The notes under the pieces are model-generated. The model saw only the letters and a list, made by a program, of their open reading frames with translations, ran no database searches and was not told the origin of the DNA. Shown here piece by piece: positions 17,138-25,597 of a stretch of DNA of 53,585 nt. Source of the DNA: Peptostreptococcaceae bacterium (GTDB taxonomy: Bacteria; Bacillota; Clostridia; Peptostreptococcales; Filifactoraceae); the NCBI GenBank assembly GCA_030532705.1, contig JAUNKR010000010.1, positions 1-53,585 of the forward strand, in the 5' to 3' direction. The number at the start of each line of letters is the position of its first letter. Positions within the stretch are counted from its first letter, which is position 1. Position numbers and translations under genes: made by a program.

Positions 17138-17508
17138 TATTTGTTACCTCCTTTGAACAAGTCCACCACATCTTGCCACATCTTTCCTGCCGCAAGTGCA
17201 ACTCCTGCATCTCGAACGCTCATGCCCTTCTCTTTTGCAAGCTTATATACGACATGTCCTGCCCCTTTTCCCATCAAGCCTCTATCGATCACTCCATCAA
17301 CGATAGCCTTTGCTTCGATCGATGAAAAACCCATTCGAAGCAAAACAGATCGCTCGATCGCCGGGGAAGTATTCTTTTGTCCAAGCTCCAGCAAAGGATC
17401 CACGATATCGCCGACGATCGCCCAAAAACGCTCGTATAGCTCTTGATCGCTCAAGTTTGCCAGATGTGCTCTTCTTTGCATAAAATCATCTGCACGTTTT
17501 ACTGCCAT
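17137..17508 (-). CDS. oraS: D-ornithine 4,5-aminomutase small subunit
   Basis: 123 residues, the expected size for OraS, which wraps the large subunit in the alpha2-beta2 enzyme. Sequence markers include MKRADDF-type N-terminus (MAVKRADDFMQRR), ERSVLLRMGFSS and DVVDLFKGG at the end. Strong AAGGAG ribosome binding site, stop overlapping the oraE start. A hairpin (17567-17596) lies in the 107-base gap upstream. Confidence 0.93.
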   Translation of the reverse strand: MAVKRADDFMQRRAHLANLSDQELYERFWAIVGDIVDPLLELGQKNTSPAIERSVLLRMGFSSIEAKAIVDGVIDRGLMGKGAGHVVYKLAKEKGMSVRDAGVALAAGKMWQDVVDLFKGGNK

Positions 17509-17566
17509 TTAATTACATCTCCTTCCAAATTTGCTTTTGAAACTTTTGTCATTATAAAAATCATCC

Positions 17567-17596
17567 GCGACCACAGGGCAATGGTCCTGTGATCGC
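17567..17596 (-). other. Intercistronic hairpin between ortB and oraS
   Basis: Eleven-base-pair stem GCGAYCACAGG/CCTGTGRTCGC (one G-U in RNA) with an 8-base loop, 59 bases upstream of oraS. Only a short, displaced T-run follows, so a stability or processing hairpin fits better than a full terminator. Confidence 0.55.
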
Positions 17597-17615
17597 TAAA
17601 ATACAAAATCGTGAA

Positions 17616-19016
17616 CTACATTTCCGCCAATGCCGCTTTAACAAATGCCGCATCAGTCTTCGTTTCTTTCGCCAAGAACTCGATATCTTCTTCGGTCGGT
17701 GTCTTGCCTGTATTTTCGATCGCATTCTTGATCAAAGATCTTCGAAGCTTCGTCATATCCAGATCTTTTGCCTTGATCAAAGACGGATGCTCCGGAAGAA
17801 CGATATTCTTGCCCGGAACTTCTTCTTTCGGATCGCCAAATCTCACCTCGATGCCATTTTGTTTTGCAAATGCCAACTGAGGCTGTACATGTTTTCCGGC
17901 TCCGGTGTACTCTGTTTCTTGGACTACGATGATCTGATCCTGATCCAATTCCTGAGCGATGGAGAATGCCGCTGCAAGTGCGGTATTTCCTGCCGGTCCT
18001 TTTTCGATCCCTTCAAGTGATGCCAGTGCCTCGGTCATATAGAACACCTCGCCCTGCGTGATCGTTACATAGCGATCCATATAGCGCATCGGTCTTGCTG
18101 CGGAACGCGGAACATCCGATCGATCCGGCCAAGTGGAGAATGGCATTCCGAATCCGGTATGGCCTGTTGTGAAAGATTTTTTGTTGAATTGCTCATCCGA
18201 TGCCATGTGAAGTCCTTTCAGATTTACACTCGCACCGACGATCAAGCTTTTTGCTCCTGCTTTTTGAAGTCCTCTTGCCGTTCCGGTAAGGTTTCCTCCG
18301 CCGGCATTCGTACAAACGACAACATCCGGATCTTTGCCATAGCGCTCTCTGAACTGCATCGCCAATTCATAGCCCAAAGTTTCTACACCGGCAATACCGA
18401 ATGGTGTATAAAGCGATGCGTTGAAGTATCCGGTCTCTTCCAACAGAAGAAGGAAGGTATAGAACAGCTCCGGTCCGACGGACAGCTGAACGACCTCTGC
18501 ACCCAGCGCCTCACATTTTCTTGCCTTTTCAACGATCTCAGGCTGTCCGACTCCTTTGGAGTCATAGCATTCCTGTACGATGATGCAACGAAGTCCTGCC
18601 ATCGCCGCCTGTGATGCTACCGCTGCACCGTAGTTTCCGCTCGTTGCCGCGATAACGCCTTTATATCCCAATTTTTTTGCATGATATACCGCATTTGCTG
18701 CACGTCTTGCTTTGAATGATCCGGATGGATTTGCTGCCTCATCCTTGATAAAGATGCGAGCTCCCTTTCCTTCCGGTGCAAATTTTCTTGCAAGAGCTGT
18801 AAGGTTTTTCAGTTCCAAAACCGGCGTATTTCCAACACCTGTCGAGTATTGGATATTTTGCATTTCTTCCAATGTATATCCGGTCTCTTTCATCATTCTC
18901 TCATAATCGAATGCGATCGATCCGCTCTCAAATACGCTGTAGTCGATGCCTACTGCCGATTTCATGATCTCCGGCTTACGCGCCATGACCGCCTGATAGC
19001 TGTTATCTCTACTCAT
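17616..19016 (-). CDS. ortB: 2-amino-4-oxopentanoate thiolase, beta subunit
   Basis: 466 residues, a fold-type II PLP enzyme related to threonine synthase. PLP Lys102 is in NPSGSFKARRA; the phosphate-binding Gly-rich loop is TNAGGGNLTG. With OrtA it performs the CoA-dependent thiolysis of 2-amino-4-oxopentanoate to D-alanine and acetyl-CoA, the energy-yielding step of oxidative ornithine fermentation. The start overlaps the ortA stop (TAATG), so the two subunits are translationally coupled. Confidence 0.95.
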   Translation of the reverse strand: MSRDNSYQAVMARKPEIMKSAVGIDYSVFESGSIAFDYERMMKETGYTLEEMQNIQYSTGVGNTPVLELKNLTALARKFAPEGKGARIFIKDEAANPSGSFKARRAANAVYHAKKLGYKGVIAATSGNYGAAVASQAAMAGLRCIIVQECYDSKGVGQPEIVEKARKCEALGAEVVQLSVGPELFYTFLLLLEETGYFNASLYTPFGIAGVETLGYELAMQFRERYGKDPDVVVCTNAGGGNLTGTARGLQKAGAKSLIVGASVNLKGLHMASDEQFNKKSFTTGHTGFGMPFSTWPDRSDVPRSAARPMRYMDRYVTITQGEVFYMTEALASLEGIEKGPAGNTALAAAFSIAQELDQDQIIVVQETEYTGAGKHVQPQLAFAKQNGIEVRFGDPKEEVPGKNIVLPEHPSLIKAKDLDMTKLRRSLIKNAIENTGKTPTEEDIEFLAKETKTDAAFVKAALAEM

Positions 19017-19315
19017 TATCGATCACCTCCAAAAAGAATGTCTCGCACTTGCTCATTGATCTTATGAAGTTCCGGTACGAACACACCGAAGTCATGCTTG
19101 TAATATGGATTTGCTTCCAACAAAGTTCCTTTTTCGATACGTTTTGTCAAGGTCGTGATCTCCACTTCCTCGCCGATATTTGCATCATGATTCAAATATC
19201 CTTTCACCCACATTTCAAGCGGTACTTTTTTTGTATCATCAGGCACTTGCGGTGCTCTTTCCGCAGGTGTCAATATATTTCGATGAATGATCACCCATTC
19301 GCCTTTTTTTATCAT
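19016..19315 (-). CDS. ortA: 2-amino-4-oxopentanoate thiolase, alpha subunit
   Basis: 99 residues, the usual OrtA size. It opens with KKGEWVIIHRNILTPAERAPQVPDDT and contains a small beta-barrel-like core (GEEVEITTLTKRIEKGTL), matching the small subunit that partners OrtB. GGAGG ribosome binding site. The 159-base gap to ord upstream holds a GC-rich stem-loop. Confidence 0.93.
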   Translation of the reverse strand: MIKKGEWVIIHRNILTPAERAPQVPDDTKKVPLEMWVKGYLNHDANIGEEVEITTLTKRIEKGTLLEANPYYKHDFGVFVPELHKINEQVRDILFGGDR

Positions 19316-19394
19316 TTCAACCTCCTATTGAAGAAAATGCGATCGCATAATCCCAAACCGCCGTTCGATCGGCTAAGCTTTGCTTACAGAACTT

Positions 19395-19445
19395 AAAAGC
19401 GGGCTCGGCGTCCATCGATCCCGATATCGTCGCCGACCCTCGCTT
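19395..19445 (-). terminator. Possible attenuator/partial terminator between ord and ortA
   Basis: On the minus strand a GC-rich stem (AGCG-A-GGGTCGGCG pairing with CGCCGAGCCC-GCT, one mismatch) closes a 20-base loop and is followed by CTTTTAAG. The T-run is short, so partial termination or processing that favours ord over the distal genes is an inference. Confidence 0.5.
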
Positions 19446-19474
19446 CCATCTGTTCTGATCTATCCTATTCTTTC

Positions 19475-20536
19475 TTATTTTACGATTTTTTTGTCCGGCT
19501 CGATAAGATCTCTCATATCTCCCATGATCGCTCTAGGTACAGGAAGATCGATCATAGTTTTTAGTCCAGGAGATGCATTGATCGTTTGAGGGATCATGTT
19601 GACACACATCGCGATCGTTCCGATACCGCCAGGAACCTCAGGGCTGTTTACCATATTTACATTCGGTGTTCCTTTGATGATCACATAGTCTCCTGTTTGA
19701 ACGCCAACTTGCTCCGGCTCGATCTGCTGAGGGTGATCCATCTCTACCTTCAACGTGCCGTCCACATAACCGAATCCTTTCATCGCACAACCTGCAACAT
19801 CGCCTGCTTTTGCAAATCCATAAGGAGATTTACGATCCACATCCGTAACGATCGGCTCCATTGACTGAGTTACCGGCGCAGAAAGCTTCCAACCGATCGC
19901 ATCCGTGATCATTTGGATCGACTCATGGAATCCGACATGGCCTGCCAATGTTCCGTTTTTCACACCATTGTTGAACTCATCCACTGTGATACCGATCCCT
20001 TGCTCATGCATTACAGCCGGTCCGAACGGAGAAAGAGAGTTTACGCGTCTTGACACGATATGCTCCACTTCTTCGCAGCATCCTGTCATCACAACTACAA
20101 GAAGGTCCATGATAAGACCCGGGTTGATCCCTGTTCCGAGGATCGATACTCCATTTTCTTTCGCCAATCTATCCATCTCAGCAGCAAGTTCAGGAGACTG
20201 CGCTTGAGGATATGCCATCTCTTCCGCAGAAGAAACAACATTCATCTTCTTTTCTACGATCTTCTTGATCTTTGGAAAAGCATCCTTTGTAAAAGAGTCT
20301 GTGCAAAGAAGCACAACGTCTGCCGCTTTTTCTTTCAACAGATCATCCTCTGATTGAATAAGTACATCCGGGCGATCTCCTCTTTCCGTCTTAATATAAT
20401 CGTACATACTTGTGCCGATCTTCTTTCCTCGACCGATAACTCCAACGATATCTACTCCTTTTTTCTTAAGAAGCATGTCAGCCATTCCGCCTCCCATTGC
20501 TCCAAGACCCCAGATGATCACTTTTACGTTTTGCAT
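19475..20536 (-). CDS. ord: 2,4-diaminopentanoate dehydrogenase
   Basis: 353 residues. An N-terminal Rossmann motif VIIWGLGAMGGGMADML starts at residue 5; the remainder is a dihydrodipicolinate-reductase-like catalytic part (GTGINPGLIMDLLVVVMTG, residues ~120-140). Ord oxidatively deaminates 2,4-diaminopentanoate to 2-amino-4-oxopentanoate with NAD(P)+. First gene of the operon, AGGAGG ribosome binding site, directly behind a consensus sigma-54 promoter. Confidence 0.95.
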   Translation of the reverse strand: MQNVKVIIWGLGAMGGGMADMLLKKKGVDIVGVIGRGKKIGTSMYDYIKTERGDRPDVLIQSEDDLLKEKAADVVLLCTDSFTKDAFPKIKKIVEKKMNVVSSAEEMAYPQAQSPELAAEMDRLAKENGVSILGTGINPGLIMDLLVVVMTGCCEEVEHIVSRRVNSLSPFGPAVMHEQGIGITVDEFNNGVKNGTLAGHVGFHESIQMITDAIGWKLSAPVTQSMEPIVTDVDRKSPYGFAKAGDVAGCAMKGFGYVDGTLKVEMDHPQQIEPEQVGVQTGDYVIIKGTPNVNMVNSPEVPGGIGTIAMCVNMIPQTINASPGLKTMIDLPVPRAIMGDMRDLIEPDKKIVK

Positions 20537-20580
20537 AAAATCCCTCCTAATTTATAAAAAATTTTTTACAATATTATATA

Positions 20581-20597
20581 AAGCAAATTCCGTGCCA
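20581..20597 (-). promoter_or_regulatory. Sigma-54 promoter of the ornithine operon
   Basis: Minus strand TGGCAC-GGAAT-TTGCTT: the -24 GG and -12 GC elements with exact spacing, 45 bases upstream of the ord start. Matches the sigma-54 consensus at nearly every key position. Confidence 0.85.
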
Positions 20598-20731
20598 AAA
20601 AAACTATTTGCAAAATATTTTTACAAACTTGCATTTTTTATTCTTTTTCTCTCATTGCACAAAGTATCTTGCCAAAAGAAGATCCCATAATAACGATTTC
20701 CCAAACCCGCCTATTCCAAAGCTTCTGCGCT

Positions 20732-20761
20732 CATAAAAATAAAAAGGACGCTACATCGTCC
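20732..20761 (-). terminator. Terminator downstream of the sigma-54 activator
   Basis: Minus-strand GGACG-ATGTAG-CGTCC followed by TTTTTATTTTT. It separates the activator transcript from the ord promoter. Confidence 0.72.
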
Positions 20762-20908
20762 CATCTTATTTCACCTTCTTGAATGATTTATTCTATGTCC
20801 ATCTCACTTTCTTACGTCAAAATTTTACAAAAATAAGAGATCGTCCGATCAACTGCTATTTGACATTTATAAAAAACACGATCTTTTTTACAAATTTGAT
20901 GCAAAAAA

Positions 20909-20945
20909 GCAAATAATTTTGCACCTTATATGCAAAACTATTTGC
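20909..20945. promoter_or_regulatory. Twin activator-binding palindromes (UAS)
   Basis: Two copies of GCAAA-N4-TTTGC: 20909-20922 (spacer TAAT) and 20932-20945 (spacer ACTA, extended to ATATGCAAA/TTTGCGTAT). Their centres are 23 bases apart, roughly two helical turns, about 340 bases upstream of the predicted transcription start. Typical of enhancer sites for a sigma-54 activator. Confidence 0.65.
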
Positions 20946-21110
20946 GTATTCTGATGTTTTTATTTAATGGCTTGCTCCATTCTTTTGACGAAAACTTTGT
21001 CGTTCGCTTAGAAAATGTCGTGAAATGCTCCCTTGGGGTATCTCTCAGCTGATCGCACAAGCTTTCATCGTCTTTACCCTCTCGGAAAAACCGAGCGCAA
21101 GTCGCGACCT

Positions 21111-22499
21111 TTAGCGATCCGCCTCATATTTTTTTAATTTATGCTGGAGCGTCTGACGTTTGATCCCCAGCTCTCTCGCTGTCTGAGAAATATTATCATG
21201 GTTTTTCAGCATCTTCTGCTGAATGATCCTTCTTTCGATCAGTTCAAGATATTTGTCCAAGCTGAGTTCATCCAGATCAAGATCCGCCGACAGTTCTACG
21301 GGATCCTCCGGCTCATGAAGATCAAGTACCGTCGGAGAGAGCACATGCTCATCATCGATCAGCGAGATCCCTCGCGCGATCATATTCTCCAATTCTCGCA
21401 CATTGCCGGGATAATGATAGTTCATCAGCACCTCTTTTGCCTGATCCGAGATCATCCACACATTTTTGCCCATCATCGTATTGTATTTTTTGACAAAACT
21501 CTCGGCAAGCGGAAGGATGTCTTCACGTCTTTCACGCAAAGGCGCGACATCGATATTGATCACATTCAGCCGATAATAAAGGTCTTTTCGAAATCGTCCG
21601 TCGTTCAAAAGATCCTTTGCGCTTTCGTTGCTGATCGCGATGATCCGAACATCGATCGGGATATCTTTCGTGCCTCCGACCCGTCGGATATAGCCTTCCT
21701 GCAAAGCACGAAGAAGTTTTGCCTGCGTTTCATAGGGCATCGAGTTGATCTCATCCAGCAAAAGCGTTCCGCCATTTGCCTGCTCAAAGACCCCCACTCG
21801 ATCGATCGCTCCGGTGAACGCTCCCTTTACCGTTCCGAAAAGGATCCCCTCCAGCAATGCTTCCGGTATCGCCGCACAGTTTTGAGCAATGAAAGGTTTC
21901 TCCTTTCGCACACCGTCATAATGGATGCTCTGCGCGATCATCTCTTTACCGGTACCGGTCTCCCCGAAAATAAAGACCGATGCATCATTTTGGCTTGCTT
22001 TTTGGGCGATCCGAAGCGATTTGGCAAGTGCGGCGCTCCTTCCGATGATCGAATCAAAGGAATATTGCCGGATCTTCCGCTTTGCGACCGACTCCGGTTT
22101 GTTTTTGGCACTTCTAAGCTCCAGGATCGTGTCGCTCATCTCCTGGATCCTCGTGATATTCTGCGCGATCTCCATCACGGCGATGACCTCTTCGTCCTCT
22201 ATGATGGGGATCGTGGTATTGACCGTCGTGACTTGGCGTCCGTAACGGTTGATATAGCTTTGCAGCTCATCCTTGATCTTTTCTTTGGATTCCAAAGAGC
22301 GCAGCATCGTAGAATCGTTGATATTTTCAAAGACCGTATCGAAAGGTTTGTCGATCACTTCCTTTCCTGTCAGTTGCTCCAGCTCTTCCATTCTTTTGTT
22401 GTAATAGATCGTCTTTCCCTTGCTGTCGATCACATGCACCCCTTCGTTGATATGCTCGATCATCTCAAGAAAAAGCTTCTTATAGCTCCTCAATTTCAT
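21111..22499 (-). CDS. PAS-domain sigma-54-dependent activator (ornithine operon)
   Basis: 462 residues from ATG 22499 (AAAGGAG; 28 extra upstream codons run through the promoter). N-terminal PAS sensor (residues ~10-120: INEGVHVIDSKGKTIYYNKRMEEL). Central AAA+ domain has Walker A GETGTGKE, the sigma-54-contacting GAFTGA loop, Walker B GGTLLLDEIN and the R-finger region. The Fis-type C-terminal HTH is ISQTARELGIKRQTLQHKL. Same domain plan as RocR/PrdR-type regulators of amino-acid catabolism. Its position just upstream of ord and the shared palindromes make it the probable activator; the signal sensed by PAS is unknown. Confidence 0.92.
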   Translation of the reverse strand: MKLRSYKKLFLEMIEHINEGVHVIDSKGKTIYYNKRMEELEQLTGKEVIDKPFDTVFENINDSTMLRSLESKEKIKDELQSYINRYGRQVTTVNTTIPIIEDEEVIAVMEIAQNITRIQEMSDTILELRSAKNKPESVAKRKIRQYSFDSIIGRSAALAKSLRIAQKASQNDASVFIFGETGTGKEMIAQSIHYDGVRKEKPFIAQNCAAIPEALLEGILFGTVKGAFTGAIDRVGVFEQANGGTLLLDEINSMPYETQAKLLRALQEGYIRRVGGTKDIPIDVRIIAISNESAKDLLNDGRFRKDLYYRLNVINIDVAPLRERREDILPLAESFVKKYNTMMGKNVWMISDQAKEVLMNYHYPGNVRELENMIARGISLIDDEHVLSPTVLDLHEPEDPVELSADLDLDELSLDKYLELIERRIIQQKMLKNHDNISQTARELGIKRQTLQHKLKKYEADR

Positions 22500-22554
22500 T
22501 GTTATACTCCTTTTTTTGCAAAAACTCCCGATTTTGCATTCCGCTTCCGGATCT

Positions 22555-22583
22555 ATTATAACATTTTTTGAAGGACAGCGCAA
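22555..22583 (-). promoter_or_regulatory. Sigma-70 promoter of the activator gene
   Basis: Minus strand TTGCGC (22583-22578), 17-base spacer, TATAAT (22560-22555), about 56 bases upstream of ATG 22499. Confidence 0.75.
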
Positions 22584-22593
22584 AATTTTTTGC
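22580..22593. promoter_or_regulatory. Activator palindrome overlapping its own -35
   Basis: GCAAA-ATTT-TTTGC, same arms and spacing as the two sites upstream of ord, sharing bases with the -35 box. Binding here would block RNA polymerase, predicting negative autoregulation. Confidence 0.65.
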
Positions 22594-22605
22594 GTATCAT
22601 TTGCG

Positions 22606-22633
22606 CATAAAAAAAGCGCATCGACTGCGCTTT
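22606..22633 (-). terminator. Terminator of the class V aminotransferase gene
   Basis: Minus strand AAAGCGCA-GTCGA-TGCGCTTT followed by TTTT: 8-bp stem and T-run directly after the stop at 22639. Confidence 0.82.
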
Positions 22634-22638
22634 AATTT

Positions 22639-23799
22639 TTATCCTTGTGCGATCTTCTCCACCGCTTCGACCAATCGATCGATCTCTTCCTCTGTCGTAA
22701 AGGATGAAACGGAAGCACGCACCATCCCTTGTTCGAGCGTCCCCATACGATTATGAGCAAGCGGTGCACAATGCAGCCCGCCCCTTGTCGCAATGTCGAA
22801 CTCCCCGCTCAGACGCGATGTGACTTCCTGCGAGCCGATCTCTCCGATATTAAAACAGATCACAGCGCATCGCCTTTGCACATCTTTCGTTCCGTAAATT
22901 TTGACAGCATCGATCTTCTCGAGTTTACGGATCGCATCTTCCAAGAGCTTCTGCTGCTTTCTCATCAGGCTTTCAATCCCCTGCGCCGAAACATAGTCGA
23001 TCCCCGCTCCCAATCCGGCGATCCCGACGGCGTTCAGCGTGCCCGTCTCCAGCATATCCGGCATAAACTCGGGCTGGTTCAACGATTCGGAATTGCTGCC
23101 CGTTCCGCCTCGAAAGATCGGCTCGATGTCAACATTCTCATCCACATATAGAAATCCCGTTCCGGTCGGCCCGTAGAGGCTCTTATGGCCTGCTCCGGCA
23201 AGTAAGCCGATATGCATCTTTTGCACATCGATCGGAATGATCCCTGCCGTCTGAGCACAATCGACGAGAAAAATGATCTGCTTTTCTCGCTGTTCGTTGA
23301 TCTTTGCGATCTCTTTCCCGATCGCCTCGATATCGTTGATGCTTCCCAGCAGATTGCTCGCATGTGTGATCGCGACCAATGCGGTATTGTCCTTGATCTG
23401 AGGTAGGATCTCGTCGACATGGATAAAACCTTCATGATCACCGTTGACGACCGTCAATTCGATCATTCCGTCATTTTTTAATTTGTTGAGCGGTCTGGTG
23501 ACCGAATTATGTTCCATCATCGAGGTGATCACATGATCCCCTGAACGAAGCGAACCGATCAGCGCTATATTGAGCGCTTCGGAGGCATTTTTTGTAAATG
23601 CGATCTGTAACGGATTGTCCGCCCCGATCGCTCGTGCTAATTTCATACGAGTTTCCAAGATCTTTTTATTGGTCTCGATCGCCATCTTATGTCCTGAGCG
23701 TCCCGGATTTGCCATCGTATTTTTCATAAAATCACTCATCGTCTCGATGACCGTTTCCGGTTTCGGAAAGGTCGTCGCCGCATTATCCAGATAGATCAT
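22639..23799 (-). CDS. Cysteine desulfurase family protein (class V aminotransferase)
   Basis: 386 residues, NifS/Csd-like. N-terminal YLDNAATTFPKP, PLP Lys in GAGHKSLYGPTGTGF (near residue 203), active-site Cys in TRGGLHCAPLAHN near residue 338. The C-lobe loop is short, as in the subgroup that includes EF2568 of Enterococcus faecalis, which lies with selenium genes. So selenocysteine lyase or selenium delivery is a possibility besides sulfur transfer. It is not next to iscU or sufCB here. GGAGG ribosome binding site. It follows parB by 27 bases on the same strand and may share a transcript. Confidence 0.88.
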   Translation of the reverse strand: MIYLDNAATTFPKPETVIETMSDFMKNTMANPGRSGHKMAIETNKKILETRMKLARAIGADNPLQIAFTKNASEALNIALIGSLRSGDHVITSMMEHNSVTRPLNKLKNDGMIELTVVNGDHEGFIHVDEILPQIKDNTALVAITHASNLLGSINDIEAIGKEIAKINEQREKQIIFLVDCAQTAGIIPIDVQKMHIGLLAGAGHKSLYGPTGTGFLYVDENVDIEPIFRGGTGSNSESLNQPEFMPDMLETGTLNAVGIAGLGAGIDYVSAQGIESLMRKQQKLLEDAIRKLEKIDAVKIYGTKDVQRRCAVICFNIGEIGSQEVTSRLSGEFDIATRGGLHCAPLAHNRMGTLEQGMVRASVSSFTTEEEIDRLVEAVEKIAQG

Positions 23800-23826
23800 A
23801 AGAGCCTCCTTCTACATTTTCATGTA

Positions 23827-24609
23827 CTATTTACTAAAACTCTCCATCAATGCTTCTACGATCGAGCTGAGCATTTCTTCCGATGCATACGAAATACATA
23901 GCGTACCTTCTCTTGCATCTCCCTTTGTATATACTTTGCATTCCAATGTATCTTCCAGTCTTTCAAGTGCGTCGCTTAGAAAGATATCCTTCTTTTCGCG
24001 CAACCGCTTGCTATATTTCTCCGTCTCGCGCACGGACATCTTCTCTCGAATGATCTTATCGAGCAACTTAACTTTCTCTTTTTCTTCCTTGATGCCTACA
24101 AGAACGCGAGCATGCGCATCGGAGATCTTTTCATCGATCAGCGCCTGCTGTAATTGTGGGCTCAGGTTCAAAATACGAAGGGCATTGGTGATATAGGGTC
24201 TGCTTTTGGACAGCACCTTTGCCACCTGCTCCTGCGTATAGCCTTTTTCCTCCATGATATGTTTGATCGCGGCAGCCTCTTCGATCTTGTTCAGATCTTT
24301 TCGTTGCATATTCTCGATCAAGGACACTTCCATCGAATCCTTTGAATCACGGATCAATACATTGATATTCTTCTGCCCTGCAAGCAACATCGCTCGATAG
24401 CGTCGTTCGCCCGCAATGATGGTATAGGTTTGATGATCATCCGTCGGATGGATCTTCTCGTCGTTTGGCTTTACGATGATCGGTTGGATCAAGCCATACG
24501 CACGAATGGACTCTGCCAATTCACTGAGTTCCTGTTCGTCAAACTTTTTTCTTGGTTGGTTGAAATCTGCAGAGATCCTTTCAATATCGATTTCATATAG
24601 TTTATTCAT
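23827..24609 (-). CDS. ParB/Noc nucleoid protein
   Basis: 260 residues. N-terminal ParB domain with QPRKKFDEQELSELAESI, GLIQPIIVKP, the CTP-binding GERRYRA and VSLIENMQRKDLNKIEEAAA motifs. Central HTH (YTQEQVAKVLSKSRPYITNALRIL) and a C-terminal dimerisation region follow. Adjacent to rsmG, as noc is in other Bacillota, and with no parA partner here, so a Noc-type nucleoid-occlusion role is at least as likely as segregation. No parS or Noc box was recognised in the window. Confidence 0.88.
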   Translation of the reverse strand: MNKLYEIDIERISADFNQPRKKFDEQELSELAESIRAYGLIQPIIVKPNDEKIHPTDDHQTYTIIAGERRYRAMLLAGQKNINVLIRDSKDSMEVSLIENMQRKDLNKIEEAAAIKHIMEEKGYTQEQVAKVLSKSRPYITNALRILNLSPQLQQALIDEKISDAHARVLVGIKEEKEKVKLLDKIIREKMSVRETEKYSKRLREKKDIFLSDALERLEDTLECKVYTKGDAREGTLCISYASEEMLSSIVEALMESFSK

Positions 24610-24619
24610 GCTTTCCCCA

Positions 24620-25408
24620 TTAGACCAACGGTTCTTTGGAAGGTTTACCTGCTTTCCTCGGATATTTACCGTCGGTATTCTTTATCTTTCTAAAAATAGC
24701 GATCTTGTGATCCAGTTCAGAGAATGGGATCGCGACCGATAGAACTTCGACCAATTCCCCACCGAGAAGCTTTAGCGCCTTTTTGCTTTTTGCCAGCTCC
24801 TCGTCGATCGACGGTCCTTTCAAACAGACCATGTAGCCCCCTTTACGAATAAAAGGCAGGCAATATTCAAGCAGCACGGGCAGATTTGCCACGGCTCTTG
24901 AAAGCACGATGTCGTAGGATTCCCGCTTATCCTTTTGTCTCGCTGCATCCTCCGCACGTTGATGCAGGATCGTAACATTCGAAAGCTCGAGCTGTTCCGA
25001 AAGCTGCGTCAAAAATCTGGTGCGTTTCTCCAGAGAGTCCAAAAGCGTCAGATCGATCATCGGACATAGGATCTTTACCGGAACAGCCGGAAATCCGGCT
25101 CCCGTACCGACATCGATGAAGCGTTTTTTCTCATAATCGACCCCATATCGTTTTTTGAGGTACTCCAAGGATAGAATAGATGAGATCGAATCCACAAAAT
25201 GTTTGATATAGACCTCTTTCGGCTCCGTGATCGCTGTAAGATTTGTGTGTGAATTGTACTCTAATAGGTTCTGCATGTAAAGCTGAAATTTATTCGCGAT
25301 GAGCTGATCTTCCTGGTTTTTTTCTATGCCAAGCACATCGATAGACTCGATCAACAATTTGTTTAATTCATTTTGCAAAATGTTTTCCATTTCCGTCGCT
25401 GTACCCAT
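24620..25408 (-). CDS. rsmG: 16S rRNA (G527-N7)-methyltransferase
   Basis: About 262 residues. SAM-binding motif I IDVGTGAGFPAVPVKI, then LLDSLEKRTRFL and the SRAVANLPVLLEY segment are diagnostic of RsmG/GidB, which methylates G527 of 16S rRNA. ATG 25408 (GGGAGAG) is preferred over the longer frame to 25480, which adds a non-conserved Cys-rich stretch. It and the ParB-like gene normally lie beside mnmG/mnmE near oriC; here the upstream neighbour is the flagellar csrA. Confidence 0.92.
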   Translation of the reverse strand: MGTATEMENILQNELNKLLIESIDVLGIEKNQEDQLIANKFQLYMQNLLEYNSHTNLTAITEPKEVYIKHFVDSISSILSLEYLKKRYGVDYEKKRFIDVGTGAGFPAVPVKILCPMIDLTLLDSLEKRTRFLTQLSEQLELSNVTILHQRAEDAARQKDKRESYDIVLSRAVANLPVLLEYCLPFIRKGGYMVCLKGPSIDEELAKSKKALKLLGGELVEVLSVAIPFSELDHKIAIFRKIKNTDGKYPRKAGKPSKEPLV

Positions 25409-25567
25409 ATCGCTCTCCCACTTATAAATTTCAACCGTTTCACATATTATAGCACAATCCGAAGCAATAATGAAGTGCAAAAAAGGTTTTGGCTTTTTAT
25501 GCCGCTCAATGCATCTTATCCATTTAATATCGCTTTATAATCAATTTGTAATTATCCGCGTAAAACA

Positions 25568-25592
25568 ATTCCACGGCGGAACCGTGGAATGT
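25568..25592 (-). terminator. Terminator of the flagellar/chemotaxis operon
   Basis: ATTCCACGG-TTCCG-CCGTGGAAT on the minus strand, perfect 9-bp stem followed by TGTTTTA, just after csrA. Confidence 0.75.
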
Positions 25593-25597
25593 TTGTG

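Larger units (their letters stand above)
20598..21110. other. Regulatory region upstream of ord
   Basis: About 510 bases with no gene. It contains the activator palindromes (20909-20945), a degenerate half-match near the promoter (20610-20623), and a minus-strand terminator (20732-20761) that would end the activator transcript. The rest is AT-rich spacer. Confidence 0.6.

Noticed and set aside
23827-24609. ParA/ParB plasmid-type partition system
   Set aside because: No parA gene; rsmG neighbour points to chromosomal Noc-type.
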